Of a stretch of DNA of 64,000 nucleotides, positions 52,514-62,701 are shown piece by piece. The DNA is taken from NCBI GenBank assembly GCA_964370065.1, contig CAYJGK010000003.1, forward strand, positions 1-64,000, in the 5' to 3' direction. Under the pieces are notes generated by a model. That model ran no database searches. It was given only the letters and a program-made list of their open reading frames with translations, and was not told the origin of the DNA. This stretch comes from CAMQRS01 sp964370065 (GTDB lineage: Bacteria > Bacillota_I > Bacilli_A > Erysipelotrichales > Erysipelotrichaceae). Each line of letters begins with the position of its first letter. Within the stretch, counting starts at the first letter, position 1. Both the position numbers and the translations under genes were made by a program.

Positions 52514-52727
52514 AATTTACCTACCCTTCATGAATGCTATTATACGCTATAGGTATATCATTATCAAATTAATTGGTATAAAACACATTTGAATCCCTTG
52601 CTAATTACATCTTTTCACAAAGACTAGCGCTTACATTTTTAATGTTTTAATAAAAACAACAATTTACTATTATTTGATAGGGAAATAGTGTATTATTGTA
52701 TAGATAAAAATTAAAGGTGGTTAAAAT

Positions 52728-54551
52728 ATGAGTAAACAAAAGATTATTAATATTGCAGTAATTGCCCATGTAGATGCAGGAAAAAGTACTTTAGTCGATG
52801 CTTTCTTAAATCAAAGTGGAGTGTTTAGAAGTAATGAAGAAGTAGTAGACTGTGTAATGGATAGTAATGACTTAGAACGTGAAAGAGGAATTACAATTTA
52901 TGCAAAAAACTGTAGTATTATGCATGAAGATGTAAAAATCAATATTGTTGATACACCAGGACATGCAGACTTCTCAAGTGAAGTAGAACGCATTATTAAA
53001 ACAGTAGATACAGTTATCTTATTAGTAGATAGTAGTGAAGGACCAATGCCTCAAACAAGATTTGTTCTTCAAAAGTCATTAGAAATGGGATTAAAACCAA
53101 TTTTATTAATTAATAAAATTGATAAAAAAGACCAAAGAGCCCTTGAAGTAGTAGATATGGTTTATGAATTATTCTTAGACTTAAATGCAACAGATGAACA
53201 ATTAGATTTCCCAATCTTATATGGTATTGCGAAACAAGGAATTGTACAATACGATATGGAAACACCTAGTGAAACGTTAGAACCATTGTTTAAAACAATT
53301 ATTTCTCATTGTGATACATACCCTGATCGTGATGAAGAAAAATTACAATTACAAGTTAGCGCGTTAGATTATGATGAATATATCGGGCGTTTAGGTATTG
53401 GGCGTGTTTATAAAGGTGTGATAAGAGAAGGGCAAACCATTGCTGTTTGCGATAGTTTAGGTAATGTAAGAAATGCCCAAATTGGACAATTATTCATTTA
53501 CCGTGGATTAGCCAAATCAAGAGTAAAGGAAGCAGCAAGTGGAGAAATAGTTGTATTTAGTGGGATTTCTAATATCTCTATTGGAGAAACATTATGTTTC
53601 AATAAGGATAATTTAGATCCAATGGAAATGATTAGTGTAGAGGAACCTACTTTATCTATGAACTTCATTGTTAATAAAAGCCCATTTGCAGGACAGAGTG
53701 GGAAATATGTAACATCACGTAACTTAAAAGAACGTTTAGAAAAAGAGTTAGAAGTTAATGTAGGATTGCGTGTAGAAGAAACAGAATCTGCTGATATGTT
53801 TAGAGTTTCAGGTAGAGGAGAACTACATATTTCTATTTTACTTGAAAACATGCGTAGAGAAGGGTATGAAATTGCAGTTTCTAAACCAGAAGTTATCCTC
53901 CACAAAGAAAATGACCAGCTAATGGAACCAATTGAAGAAGTAGTAGCTTTAGCACCTAGTGATTATTCAGGAACAATCATCAACAAATTGAACTTAAGAA
54001 AAGGGCAATTAGTGAATATGGAAGAAGAAAATGGTTATTGTAGAATTGTATACCATGCTCCTACACGAGGATTGTTAGGTTACCGTAGTGAGTTCATTAA
54101 TGATACACATGGAGAAGGTACATTAGTTCGTAGAGTTTGTGGCTATGAACCATATAAAGGAGAAATCCAAGAACGTGCAAATGGGGCGTTAGTCTCTACA
54201 GAAACAGGTAAAGCCATGACCTATGCATTATGGAACATTCAAGAACGTGGTCAGTTATTCATTCCTGCTCAAACAGAAGTGTATGAAGGAATGATTATTG
54301 GGTTAAGTGCTAGAAATGTCGACATGGATGTAAACCCGATTAAAAATAAAAAATTAACATCCATCCGCAGTAGTGGAAATGATGATGCAATGAAACTTGT
54401 GCCACCTAAAATTTTAAGTTTAGAAGAGGCGTTAGAATTCATTAACGATGATGAATTAGTAGAAATTACTCCTTCAAGCATCCGTTTACGTAAAAAAGGA
54501 CTAAAACCATTTGAACGTAAACAATACTTAAAATCAAAAGTACAAGAATAA
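52728..54551 (+). CDS. typA: ribosome-associated GTPase TypA/BipA
   Basis: The 607-residue translational GTPase has all G motifs (AHVDAGKSTLVDAF, RGITIYAKN, DTPGHADF, NKIDKKD), two beta-barrel domains, and the TypA-specific C-terminal part ending LRKKGLKPFERKQYLKS. It binds the ribosome and aids 50S assembly and growth under stress or cold. Length is typical. AAAGGTGG precedes the ATG. It is a single unit with a terminator. Confidence 0.96.
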   Translation: MSKQKIINIAVIAHVDAGKSTLVDAFLNQSGVFRSNEEVVDCVMDSNDLERERGITIYAKNCSIMHEDVKINIVDTPGHADFSSEVERIIKTVDTVILLVDSSEGPMPQTRFVLQKSLEMGLKPILLINKIDKKDQRALEVVDMVYELFLDLNATDEQLDFPILYGIAKQGIVQYDMETPSETLEPLFKTIISHCDTYPDRDEEKLQLQVSALDYDEYIGRLGIGRVYKGVIREGQTIAVCDSLGNVRNAQIGQLFIYRGLAKSRVKEAASGEIVVFSGISNISIGETLCFNKDNLDPMEMISVEEPTLSMNFIVNKSPFAGQSGKYVTSRNLKERLEKELEVNVGLRVEETESADMFRVSGRGELHISILLENMRREGYEIAVSKPEVILHKENDQLMEPIEEVVALAPSDYSGTIINKLNLRKGQLVNMEEENGYCRIVYHAPTRGLLGYRSEFINDTHGEGTLVRRVCGYEPYKGEIQERANGALVSTETGKAMTYALWNIQERGQLFIPAQTEVYEGMIIGLSARNVDMDVNPIKNKKLTSIRSSGNDDAMKLVPPKILSLEEALEFINDDELVEITPSSIRLRKKGLKPFERKQYLKSKVQE

Positions 54552-54559
54552 TAATTTAG

Positions 54560-54590
54560 ACTATGTTGCTTAAGCAATATAGTTTTTTTT
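54560..54590 (+). terminator. typA terminator
   Basis: ACTATGTTGC and GCAATATAGT form the stem with one mismatch around TTAA, followed by eight T. Confidence 0.8.
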
Positions 54591-54640
54591 ATTACAATAA
54601 TTGGTAAAAGTGCTATACTTTAAATATAGAGGGTGATATT

Positions 54641-56101
54641 ATGTCAATTATAAAAGTAAATGACTTAAGTTTTACACATGATGCAAGTGCTATCACTTTA
54701 TTTGAAAATATTCATTTTACTATTGATACAAATTGGAAATTAGGATTAATTGGAAGAAATGGTAGGGGGAAAACAACGTTGCTGCAATTATTTATGGAGC
54801 GATATGAGTATAGTGGACAAATTCATAATAGTGTTACTTTTTCCTATTTTCCATATTCAGTCAATGAAAAAGAATTAACCATCGATATTGTAGGGGATGA
54901 TTGGCGAATTTACAAAGAACTATCCTTATTAGAAGTAGATGAAGGCGTATTGTATCGCCCTTTTCATACATTATCTAGTGGAGAGCAAACCAAAGTGTTG
55001 CTAGCAGCCTTGTTTGTGAAAGAACATCATTTTTTATTAATTGATGAGCCAACGAATCATTTAGACCAAGAAGGAAGATTGTTGTTAAGTGCTTATCTAA
55101 AAAAGAAGAAGGGGTTTATACTAGTTTCACATGATCGATATTTTATGGATCACTGTGTGGACCATATTATGTCAATTAATAAAACTCATATAGAAATTGT
55201 AAAGGGTAATTTCAGTAGTTGGCATAGTAATAAAGCTAATCAAGAACAATTAGAAAGAGAACACAACAAAAAATTGACAAAGGAAATTAATCGTTTGAAT
55301 ACAACGTCAAAGGAAAAGGTAGTATGGTCAGATCGAATTGAAAAAAGCAAATCGAGAAAAGTGAACCCTGAAGCATTGGATAAAGGATATATAGGGCATC
55401 AAGCTGCAAAAATGATGAAACGTGCAAAAACGATAGAGAATAGAATGCATAAGCAAATACAAGAAAAAGAGGGTTTGTTGAAAGATTTAGAATACACAAG
55501 TGAATTAAAAATAAATTCTTTAAAATATCATGCTAATCGTCTTTTAGAAGCGAAAAATTTAAACATTTATTATGATGAAAACTGTATTGTTAGTAATTTA
55601 GATTTCACTTTATTGCAAGGTCATAAAATACATCTAAAAGGATCCAATGGAAGTGGGAAATCAAGCTTAATTAAATTAATCTTAGGAGAAGATATTGCAT
55701 ATTGCGGGCGATTATACAAATCCAAAGGATTAACTATTTCTTATATCTCGCAAGATATATCTCATTTAAAAGGAAGTTTAGCGATGTTTGAAAAAAGGGA
55801 GCAACTGGATGTAACTTTATTCAAAACGATATTACGCAAACTTGATTTCACTAGAGAACATTTTACTCAAAATTTAGAAACGTATAGTGCTGGTCAAAAA
55901 AAGAAAGTGTTAATCGCAGCATCTTTAGCTACACAAGCGCATTTATACATTTGGGATGAACCACTGAATTACATTGATGTGATTTCTCGAGTACAAATTG
56001 AAGAAGTCATAAAGCAAAGCGTAATGACACTATTATTTGTAGAACATGATAAAATGTTTAGTGATGCGATTGCAGATGGTGTGATATCTTTAAATAAATA
56101 A
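54641..56101 (+). CDS. ABC-F ATPase, Lsa-type ribosomal protection protein
   Basis: The 486-residue protein has two ABC domains and no membrane part. The first has IGRNGRGKTTLLQL, LSSGEQTKVLL and LLIDEPTNHLDQ; the second has KGSNGSGKSSLIKL, YSAGQKKKVLI and WDEPLNYID. The linker (about 195-285) is charged and helical, with KSRKVNPEALDKGYIGHQA, as in the Lsa/Vga resistance group. Such proteins enter the ribosomal E site and dislodge lincosamides, pleuromutilins and streptogramin A. A housekeeping ABC-F is the alternative. No leader peptide was seen. Confidence 0.82.
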   Translation: MSIIKVNDLSFTHDASAITLFENIHFTIDTNWKLGLIGRNGRGKTTLLQLFMERYEYSGQIHNSVTFSYFPYSVNEKELTIDIVGDDWRIYKELSLLEVDEGVLYRPFHTLSSGEQTKVLLAALFVKEHHFLLIDEPTNHLDQEGRLLLSAYLKKKKGFILVSHDRYFMDHCVDHIMSINKTHIEIVKGNFSSWHSNKANQEQLEREHNKKLTKEINRLNTTSKEKVVWSDRIEKSKSRKVNPEALDKGYIGHQAAKMMKRAKTIENRMHKQIQEKEGLLKDLEYTSELKINSLKYHANRLLEAKNLNIYYDENCIVSNLDFTLLQGHKIHLKGSNGSGKSSLIKLILGEDIAYCGRLYKSKGLTISYISQDISHLKGSLAMFEKREQLDVTLFKTILRKLDFTREHFTQNLETYSAGQKKKVLIAASLATQAHLYIWDEPLNYIDVISRVQIEEVIKQSVMTLLFVEHDKMFSDAIADGVISLNK

Positions 56102-56123
56102 TTTATAAAACTGCATATTTTCA

Positions 56124-56152
56124 TTGAATAATCATGCTAGTTTGTTTATAAT
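56124..56152 (+). promoter_or_regulatory. valS promoter
   Basis: TTGAAT (56124-56129) and TATAAT (56147-56152) are 17 bases apart, just ahead of the T-box leader. Confidence 0.75.
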
Positions 56153-56158
56153 AAATTA

Positions 56159-56374
56159 CATAAATACAAAGAACAGAAGGAGTATTTATTAAACATTTAT
56201 AGAGAGCTTTTGGTTGGTGAAAAAAAGTAATGGATAATAAAGAAGGTAGTCTGGGAGTAGATTTTTTGAACTAGAGTAAAAAAATACGTCACTCGCGTTA
56301 AGAGTTAAGGTGTAGCAATACATAAATTAAGGTGGTACCACGAACATTCGTCCTTTGGGTGAATGTTTTTTTAT
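56159..56374 (+). ncRNA. T-box leader of valS
   Basis: The leader has the stem I entry AGAGAGC with GGTTGGTG, the specifier-side region CTGGGAGTAGA, the T-box AAGGTGGTACCACG (56330-56342) and the terminator ACATTC/GAATGT with a T run (56344-56372). Uncharged tRNA(Val) pairing with the T-box would open the antiterminator. The exact specifier codon could not be fixed by eye. Confidence 0.9.
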
Positions 56375-56394
56375 TTAAAAACAGGAGGAAACAA

Positions 56395-59001
56395 ATGATG
56401 TTAGACAAAAAGTATGAGCATAAAAAAATTGAAAGTAAGTATTATCAAAATTGGATTAAAGAAGGATATTTCACAGCAGGTGATGTAAGTAAAAAACCAT
56501 ATTGCATGGTTATTCCCCCACCAAATGTGACGGGTAAGTTACACTTAGGGCATGCATGGGATAACACGATTCAAGATATTATTGCTCGTTATAAAAGGTT
56601 ACAAGGCTTTGATGTATTATGGGTAAGTGGAATGGATCATGCAGGGATTGCCACACAAGCTAAAGTAGACGAAAGATTAAAAGAAGCTGGCATTTCACGT
56701 TATGACTTGGGGAGAGAAAAATTCTTAGAAAAAGCGTGGGAATGGAAAGAAGAATATGCTACACACATTCGTGAACAGTGGTCAGTATTAGGGCTATCGT
56801 TAGACTATTCAAGAGAGCGATTTACATTAGATGATGGATTAAGTGAGGCTGTAAAAAAGGTATTTATTGACTTATATAACGATGGTTTAATTTATCAAGG
56901 AGAACGTATTATTAACTGGGATCCACAGGCGAAAACAGCTTTAAGCAATATTGAGGTGGAGCATAAAGAAGTAGAAGGTGCTATGTATTACTTTAAATAT
57001 CAAGTGGTAGATAGTGATCAACAATTAATTATTGCAACCACTCGTCCTGAAACAATGTTCGCTGATCAAGCGGTATTTGTACACCCTGACGATTTACGTT
57101 ATCGCGACATTATTGGTAAATCAGTCATTAATCCAGCTACACAACAAGCCATTCCTATTATGGCTGATGATTATATTGATATGGAATTTGGAACTGCGGT
57201 TATGAAATGTACACCGGCACATGACCCAAATGACTTTGTTTTAGCTAAAAAATATGATTTGGCTATGCCTATTTGTATGCACCCTGATGGTACAATGAAT
57301 GAAATGGCTCATAAATATGAAGGAATGGATCGTTTTGCTTGTCGTAAAGCATTAATTGAAGATTTTAAAGCAGCAGGAGTTGTTGAAAAAATTGACGTAC
57401 ATATGCATCAAGTTGGGCATTCTCAAAGAACAGGAGTCATTGTAGAACCTTATTTAAGTAAACAATGGTTCGTATCAATGAAACCATTAGCAAAGGAAGT
57501 GTTAGCTGCCCAATTAGAAGAAGAGGAGAGAATCAATTTCTATCCAAAAAGATTTGAAAAAACATTTACACAATGGTTAGAAAATATTGAAGACTGGTGT
57601 ATTTCAAGACAATTATGGTGGGGGCATAGAATTCCTGCTTACTACCATAAAGATACAAATGAAATTTATGTAGGAGACACAGCACCTGTGGATATAGAAA
57701 ATTATTATCAAGATGAAGATGTATTAGATACTTGGTTTTCTAGTGCACTGTGGCCGTTTTCAACACTTGGTTGGCCAAATGAAAGCGATGATTTTGATCG
57801 TTACTTTCCAAATGATTCTTTAAGTACGGGATATGATATTATTTTCTTCTGGGTTGCACGTATGGCTTTCCAAGCACGCTATTGCACCAAACAAAGACCT
57901 TTTAAAGATGTCTTAATTCATGGGTTAATTCGTGACCCACAAGGTAGAAAAATGTCTAAGTCATTAGGAAATGGTGTAGATCCAATCGAGGTTGTAGATA
58001 AATTTGGATGTGATGCCTTACGTTTTTTCTTAACAACCAATTCAACACCAGGGCAAGATATGCGTTTTATTGAAGAAAAAGTAGAATCTAGTTCTAATTT
58101 TATAAACAAAGTATACAATGCAAGTAAATACGTTATGATGAATATTGAAGGATTCGATATCAAACAATCGGATTTTACACATATGACATTTATTGATCAA
58201 TGGATTATGGATAAATTAAATACGACGATTACTAATGTTTCAATGAATATGGATCGTTATGAGTTTGCATTAGCAGGAAATGAATTATATGATTTTATTT
58301 GGAATGATTTCTGTAATTGGTATATTGAATTAAGTAAAATTAGTTTACAATCTAAAGATACACAAGTTAAATTAGCAACACAATCTGTGTTATACCATGT
58401 ATTGGTATCCATTATTAAAATGTTGCACCCTTATATGCCTTTTGTGAGTGAAGAAATCTATTTGGCTTTACCACATACTAAGGCAAGTATTAATTTGGAA
58501 AGTTATCCAGTAGTAATGGAAACAAACTTTACAGTAGAAGAACGTAAAGTGGTGGAGCATTTATTAACTTTAGTTGGGGTAGCACGTGAAGTAAAAGCGG
58601 AATACAATATGAAACCTTCTGCTGAAATTGAAATGATAATTAAAAATATTAATAATGAAATCATTACATTGCATCCATTAGCATCTGAGTTATTAACTAA
58701 AATTGCGAAAGTGAATATCATTTTAGAAGATAAACAAGAAGAGATGGTTGTACGTGCCATTGAACAAGGTAGTGTACATATTCCAATGAGTGAGTTAATT
58801 GATATCGAAAGTGAAAAAATTAATTTAACGAATGAAAAAGCAAAATTAGAAGGAGAAATCAAACGTGGAGAGCAAATGCTTGCTAACCCTAATTTTGTGA
58901 ATAAAGCACCTGCACAAAAAGTGGATGCGGAAAAAGAAAAGTTAGAAAACTATAAAAAACAATACCAGATTGTAGTCGATCGGTTAGTTCAAATTGGATA
59001 A
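56395..59001 (+). CDS. valS: valyl-tRNA synthetase
   Basis: The 868-residue class I synthetase has the HIGH signature as HLGH (PPNVTGKLHLGHAWD, about 49) and KMSKSLGNG (about 518). It has an editing domain (TTRPETMFADQAVFVHPDD) and the C-terminal coiled coil typical of ValS (INLTNEKAKLEGEIKRG). I chose ATG 56395 behind AGGAGG; 56398 is equally possible. The longer frame from 56332 lies in the T-box terminator and is not real. Confidence 0.96.
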   Translation: MMLDKKYEHKKIESKYYQNWIKEGYFTAGDVSKKPYCMVIPPPNVTGKLHLGHAWDNTIQDIIARYKRLQGFDVLWVSGMDHAGIATQAKVDERLKEAGISRYDLGREKFLEKAWEWKEEYATHIREQWSVLGLSLDYSRERFTLDDGLSEAVKKVFIDLYNDGLIYQGERIINWDPQAKTALSNIEVEHKEVEGAMYYFKYQVVDSDQQLIIATTRPETMFADQAVFVHPDDLRYRDIIGKSVINPATQQAIPIMADDYIDMEFGTAVMKCTPAHDPNDFVLAKKYDLAMPICMHPDGTMNEMAHKYEGMDRFACRKALIEDFKAAGVVEKIDVHMHQVGHSQRTGVIVEPYLSKQWFVSMKPLAKEVLAAQLEEEERINFYPKRFEKTFTQWLENIEDWCISRQLWWGHRIPAYYHKDTNEIYVGDTAPVDIENYYQDEDVLDTWFSSALWPFSTLGWPNESDDFDRYFPNDSLSTGYDIIFFWVARMAFQARYCTKQRPFKDVLIHGLIRDPQGRKMSKSLGNGVDPIEVVDKFGCDALRFFLTTNSTPGQDMRFIEEKVESSSNFINKVYNASKYVMMNIEGFDIKQSDFTHMTFIDQWIMDKLNTTITNVSMNMDRYEFALAGNELYDFIWNDFCNWYIELSKISLQSKDTQVKLATQSVLYHVLVSIIKMLHPYMPFVSEEIYLALPHTKASINLESYPVVMETNFTVEERKVVEHLLTLVGVAREVKAEYNMKPSAEIEMIIKNINNEIITLHPLASELLTKIAKVNIILEDKQEEMVVRAIEQGSVHIPMSELIDIESEKINLTNEKAKLEGEIKRGEQMLANPNFVNKAPAQKVDAEKEKLENYKKQYQIVVDRLVQIG

Positions 59002-59007
59002 TACTTA

Positions 59008-59040
59008 AAGATGTGATAATGTAAATTATTGCATCTTTTT
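59008..59040 (+). terminator. valS terminator
   Basis: AAAGATG and CATCTTT close a hairpin with an inner ATAAT/ATTAT stem, followed by T. Confidence 0.7.
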
Positions 59041-59104
59041 ATTTGTGCAAGTAATTAAATTTTTCACAAGGCAAAAAAAACTAGATATGAAAGTTTGAAT
59101 TTAG

Positions 59105-59131
59105 TATAATATATTTATGTAAACGATTGCA
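59105..59131 (+). promoter_or_regulatory. ppdK -10 box and CcpA-like (cre) site
   Basis: TATAAT at 59105-59110 is followed by TGTAAACGATTGCA at 59118-59131. The latter resembles the cre consensus TGWAARCGYTWNCW and would lie at or just after the transcription start. CcpA bound there would repress when sugar is plentiful. Confidence 0.5.
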
Positions 59132-59147
59132 CATAAAGGAGGAATAT

Positions 59148-61781
59148 ATGGCTAATAAATTTGTTTATAACTTCCATGAAGGAAATGGAACAATGAAAGA
59201 ATTGTTAGGGGGAAAAGGGGCAAACCTTGCAGAGATGATTAATCTAGGCATGCCAGTACCTTTCGGTTTTACGATTACAACTGCAGCATGTAATGATTAT
59301 TATGATAGCGGCAGAAAGATTAGTGCAAGTATTCAAGCAGAGATTGATTCTCATATTAAGCGTTTAGAAGAAGAAAGTGGTAAGGAATTAGGGAATCCCA
59401 ATAATCCACTTTTAGTATCCGTGCGTAGTGGCGCAAGAGCGAGTATGCCTGGAATGATGGATACTATTTTAAATTTAGGTTTAAATGATGAAGTTGTAGA
59501 AGGGTTAGCAACATTAACGAATAATCCAAGATTTGCATATGACTCATACCGTCGTTTCATTCAAATGTTTGCAGATGTGGTAATGGGCTTATCAAAATCA
59601 AAGTTTGAAATTGTCATTGATGATATCAAACGTGAAAAAAATGTTGAGTTAGACACAGATTTAACAACTGAAGATATTAAGGAGATGGTGAAACGCTTTA
59701 AAGCCTTTTATCGTTCTCAATTAAATGTTGAATTCCCAAATGATCCAAAATTGCAATTATACAAAGCAATTGAAGCCGTGTTTAAATCATGGTATACAGA
59801 ACGTGCAGTATACTATCGTCAAATGAATGATATTCCATCAAATTGGGGAACTGCAGTAAATGTACAAATGATGGTGTTTGGAAATATGGGGGAAACAAGT
59901 GGTACAGGAGTTGCCTTTACCCGTAATCCATCGACTGGAGAAAATAAGCTGTTTGGAGAATTCTTAATGAATGCACAAGGTGAAGATGTTGTAGCTGGGA
60001 CAAGAACTCCTCAAACAATTGATCACTTAGAAGATATTATGCCAAATATTTATAATGAATTTGTGGATATTACAAAGCGTTTAGAGGCACATTATCATGA
60101 TATGCAAGATATGGAATTTACTATCGAAAATGAAAAATTATTCATGTTGCAAACAAGAAATGGAAAAAGAACAGCAAAAGCAGCTCTAAAAATTGCTTGT
60201 GATTTAGTAGATGAGCAATTACTAACGAAGGAAGAAGCTATATTGATGGTTGATCCTAAGCAATTAGATGCCTTGTTGCACCCTACATTTGATCCTGTCC
60301 ATTTACAAGAAGCGCAAATTATCGCAAATGGATTACCTGCCTCACCAGGGGCTGCTACAGGACAAGTCGTTTTCCATGCAGACGATGCGGTTGCTTATGC
60401 AAGTAAAGGACATAGAGTTATCTTAGTTCGATTAGAAACGAGCCCTGAAGATATTAAAGGAATGGCAAGTTCAAAAGGAATCTTAACAGTGCGAGGTGGT
60501 ATGACTAGTCATGCAGCAGTCGTGGCAAGAGGAATGGGAATTTGTTGTGTATCAGGGTGTGGAGAAATCGCTATTGATATAGAAAATAAACTATTTAAAA
60601 TAAACGATCGTATATTTAAAGAATACGATTATATTTCAATTGATGGTTCAACTGGAAATATTTATGGAGAAGAACTAAAAACTATTCCTGCCTCTATTTC
60701 AGGAGATTTTGAAAAATTTATGACTTGGGCAGATGATTATCGTACTTTAAATGTAAGAACAAATGCGGATACACCAAAAGATGCAAAACAAGCAATTTCA
60801 TTTGGAGCTGAAGGTATTGGATTAATTCGTACGGAACATATGTTCTTTGAAGGCGATCGTATCAAGGCGATTCGTGAAATGATTGTTGCGAAAACAAGTG
60901 AGCAAAGAGAGCGTGCTTTAGCTAAAGTGTTACCTATGCAACGTCAAGATTTTGAAGATATTTATGTAGCTATGGAAGGAAGGCCAGTAACGGTACGTTA
61001 TTTAGATCCCCCATTACATGAATTCTTACCTACTTCATCATACGATATTACTACATTAGCAAATGATATGTATATGGAAATTGATGAATTAAAAATGATT
61101 ATTCAAAGCTTACATGAATTTAACCCAATGATGGGACACCGTGGTTGTCGTCTATCTATTTCTTACCCGGAAATTGCGAAAATGCAAACGCGTGCAGTCA
61201 TTGAAGCGGCAATCAATGTAAATGAACAATATCCTTCTTTTAATGTGATTCCAGAGATCATGATTCCATTAGTAGGAGATGTGAACGAATTAGCATTTGT
61301 GAAACGTGTCGTACAAGAAGTAGCTGAAGAAATTATTGCACAACGTGGTGTAAATTTAACATATACGGTAGGAACAATGATTGAAATACCTAGAGCAGCT
61401 TTATTAGCTAACGAAATTGCAACAGAAGCAGATTTCTTCTCTTTTGGAACAAATGACTTAACACAGATGACGTTCGGTTTTTCAAGAGATGATGCAGGTT
61501 CATTCTTAAATGATTACTATGATAAAAAAGTATACGAACAAGACCCATTTGCTCGTTTAGACCAAAATGGTGTTGGAAAATTAGTAGAATTAGCTTCTCG
61601 TTTAGGTAGGGAAACAAAACCAAACTTAAAATTAGGTATTTGTGGAGAACATGGAGGAGATCCTGCAAGTATTGAATTCTGTCATAAATGCGGATTAAAT
61701 TATGTATCTTGTTCACCATATCGTGTGCCAATTGCAAGATTAGCAGCAGCTCAAGCAGCTTTACGCTTTCCAAAAGGATAA
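59148..61781 (+). CDS. ppdK: pyruvate, phosphate dikinase
   Basis: The 877-residue enzyme interconverts pyruvate, ATP and phosphate with PEP, AMP and pyrophosphate, which spares ATP in anaerobic glycolysis or permits gluconeogenesis. It begins VYNFHEGNGTMKELLGGKG. The swivelling phospho-His lies in GGMTSHAAVVARGMG (about 455) and the catalytic Cys in GICGEHGGDP (about 831). Length is typical. ATG 59148 follows AAAGGAGG. A cre-like site overlaps the promoter. Confidence 0.96.
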   Translation: MANKFVYNFHEGNGTMKELLGGKGANLAEMINLGMPVPFGFTITTAACNDYYDSGRKISASIQAEIDSHIKRLEEESGKELGNPNNPLLVSVRSGARASMPGMMDTILNLGLNDEVVEGLATLTNNPRFAYDSYRRFIQMFADVVMGLSKSKFEIVIDDIKREKNVELDTDLTTEDIKEMVKRFKAFYRSQLNVEFPNDPKLQLYKAIEAVFKSWYTERAVYYRQMNDIPSNWGTAVNVQMMVFGNMGETSGTGVAFTRNPSTGENKLFGEFLMNAQGEDVVAGTRTPQTIDHLEDIMPNIYNEFVDITKRLEAHYHDMQDMEFTIENEKLFMLQTRNGKRTAKAALKIACDLVDEQLLTKEEAILMVDPKQLDALLHPTFDPVHLQEAQIIANGLPASPGAATGQVVFHADDAVAYASKGHRVILVRLETSPEDIKGMASSKGILTVRGGMTSHAAVVARGMGICCVSGCGEIAIDIENKLFKINDRIFKEYDYISIDGSTGNIYGEELKTIPASISGDFEKFMTWADDYRTLNVRTNADTPKDAKQAISFGAEGIGLIRTEHMFFEGDRIKAIREMIVAKTSEQRERALAKVLPMQRQDFEDIYVAMEGRPVTVRYLDPPLHEFLPTSSYDITTLANDMYMEIDELKMIIQSLHEFNPMMGHRGCRLSISYPEIAKMQTRAVIEAAINVNEQYPSFNVIPEIMIPLVGDVNELAFVKRVVQEVAEEIIAQRGVNLTYTVGTMIEIPRAALLANEIATEADFFSFGTNDLTQMTFGFSRDDAGSFLNDYYDKKVYEQDPFARLDQNGVGKLVELASRLGRETKPNLKLGICGEHGGDPASIEFCHKCGLNYVSCSPYRVPIARLAAAQAALRFPKG

Positions 61782-61786
61782 ATTTG

Positions 61787-61819
61787 ATACACAAGGTGTT
61801 TATTACCTTGTGTATTTTT
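61787..61819 (+). terminator. ppdK terminator
   Basis: ATACACAAGGT and ACCTTGTGTAT form a perfect 11-bp stem, followed by TTTTT. Confidence 0.85.
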
Positions 61820-61861
61820 ATACAGATTGTGTGGTATACTTAATATATAAAGAGGTGTAAT

Positions 61862-62593
61862 ATGAAATTTGAAGAAAGAGTACTACAAAAAGAATTTCAG
61901 TTAAACGATACTGATGATTTAATTATTGAATATATTCGTAACCATCGTGAACATATTTCAGAAATTACTATTCAAATGATTGCTAAAGAATTATTTATTG
62001 TACCAAATGCGATTATGCGCTTAGCACATAAATTAAATTATCAAGGATTTTCCGAGTTAAAAACGCTATTAAAACAAGAACAAGAAAAATTACAAGAAAC
62101 ACCAAGATTACTTTCCAACAGCATCATTAAGACGTTAGATATTATGGATTACAAAAAAATTGAATTAGTGGTAGCAAAGTGTTGCCATGCCAAAGAAGTT
62201 CACTTCATTGGTGTGGGAGAGTCAGGGGCGCACTGTAAAATGATGGTTGATAATTTTAAAAGCATCAAAAAACATGCAACAACTTATGACACGTATCGAG
62301 AAATTGAATACCGTATGAATGAATGCAGTGAAAAAGATGTGGTATTCGTGGTCAGTGCAAGTGGAGCAAATGAACGAATGAACGATTTGGTACAAGTAGC
62401 GAAAGACAAAGGTGCATTTATTATATCCCTTACACATTTTAGTAAAAACCCAACTAGTCAAATTGCCAATATTCCATTATTTTATTGGGGTGAAAAATAT
62501 GTACAAAATGGATATGATGTCGGAGATCGTACCGGGATGATGATTCTGTTAAGGGAAATAAGTGAAGTGTTTTGGAGAAACTATAGTGTATAA
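61862..62593 (+). CDS. RpiR/MurR-family transcriptional regulator
   Basis: The 243-residue protein has an N-terminal winged helix of the HTH_6 type (about 15-80, ITIQMIAKELFIVPNAIMRL). The C-terminal SIS sugar-phosphate-binding domain (about 100-235) has HFIGVGESGAHCKMMVDN and FVVSASGANERMNDLV. These regulators respond to sugar phosphates. The gene lies directly before a fructose-type PTS gene and probably controls it. GAGGTG precedes the ATG. A hairpin terminator follows, so the PTS gene has its own promoter. Confidence 0.88.
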   Translation: MKFEERVLQKEFQLNDTDDLIIEYIRNHREHISEITIQMIAKELFIVPNAIMRLAHKLNYQGFSELKTLLKQEQEKLQETPRLLSNSIIKTLDIMDYKKIELVVAKCCHAKEVHFIGVGESGAHCKMMVDNFKSIKKHATTYDTYREIEYRMNECSEKDVVFVVSASGANERMNDLVQVAKDKGAFIISLTHFSKNPTSQIANIPLFYWGEKYVQNGYDVGDRTGMMILLREISEVFWRNYSV

Positions 62594-62616
62594 ATACACA
62601 TAGTTTCCTTTTTTTT
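62578..62616 (+). terminator. terminator after the RpiR gene
   Basis: AAACTATAGTGTAT pairs with ATACACATAGTTT (one bulge), followed by a T run; the stop codon lies in the loop region. Confidence 0.7.
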
Positions 62617-62651
62617 ATCTAATCTGTGTATTTTAATTCTAAAAACGCAGA

Positions 62652-62676
62652 TGTAAACGCTTAACGATGCTATTAT
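62652..62676 (+). promoter_or_regulatory. CcpA-like (cre) site and -10 box of the PTS gene
   Basis: TGTAAACGCTTAAC at 62652-62665 is close to the cre consensus and precedes a possible -10 TATTAT at 62671-62676. A sugar-repressed PTS operon would be expected to have such a site. Confidence 0.5.
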
Positions 62677-62701
62677 GGCATCAGTTAAAAGGAGAGATAT
62701 T

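Noticed and set aside
53498..53905. 135-residue minus-strand ORF within typA
   Set aside because: It is a shadow of the well-conserved TypA frame.
56332..56394. N-terminal extension of valS
   Set aside because: It overlaps the T-box and terminator; the real start follows AGGAGG at 56383.
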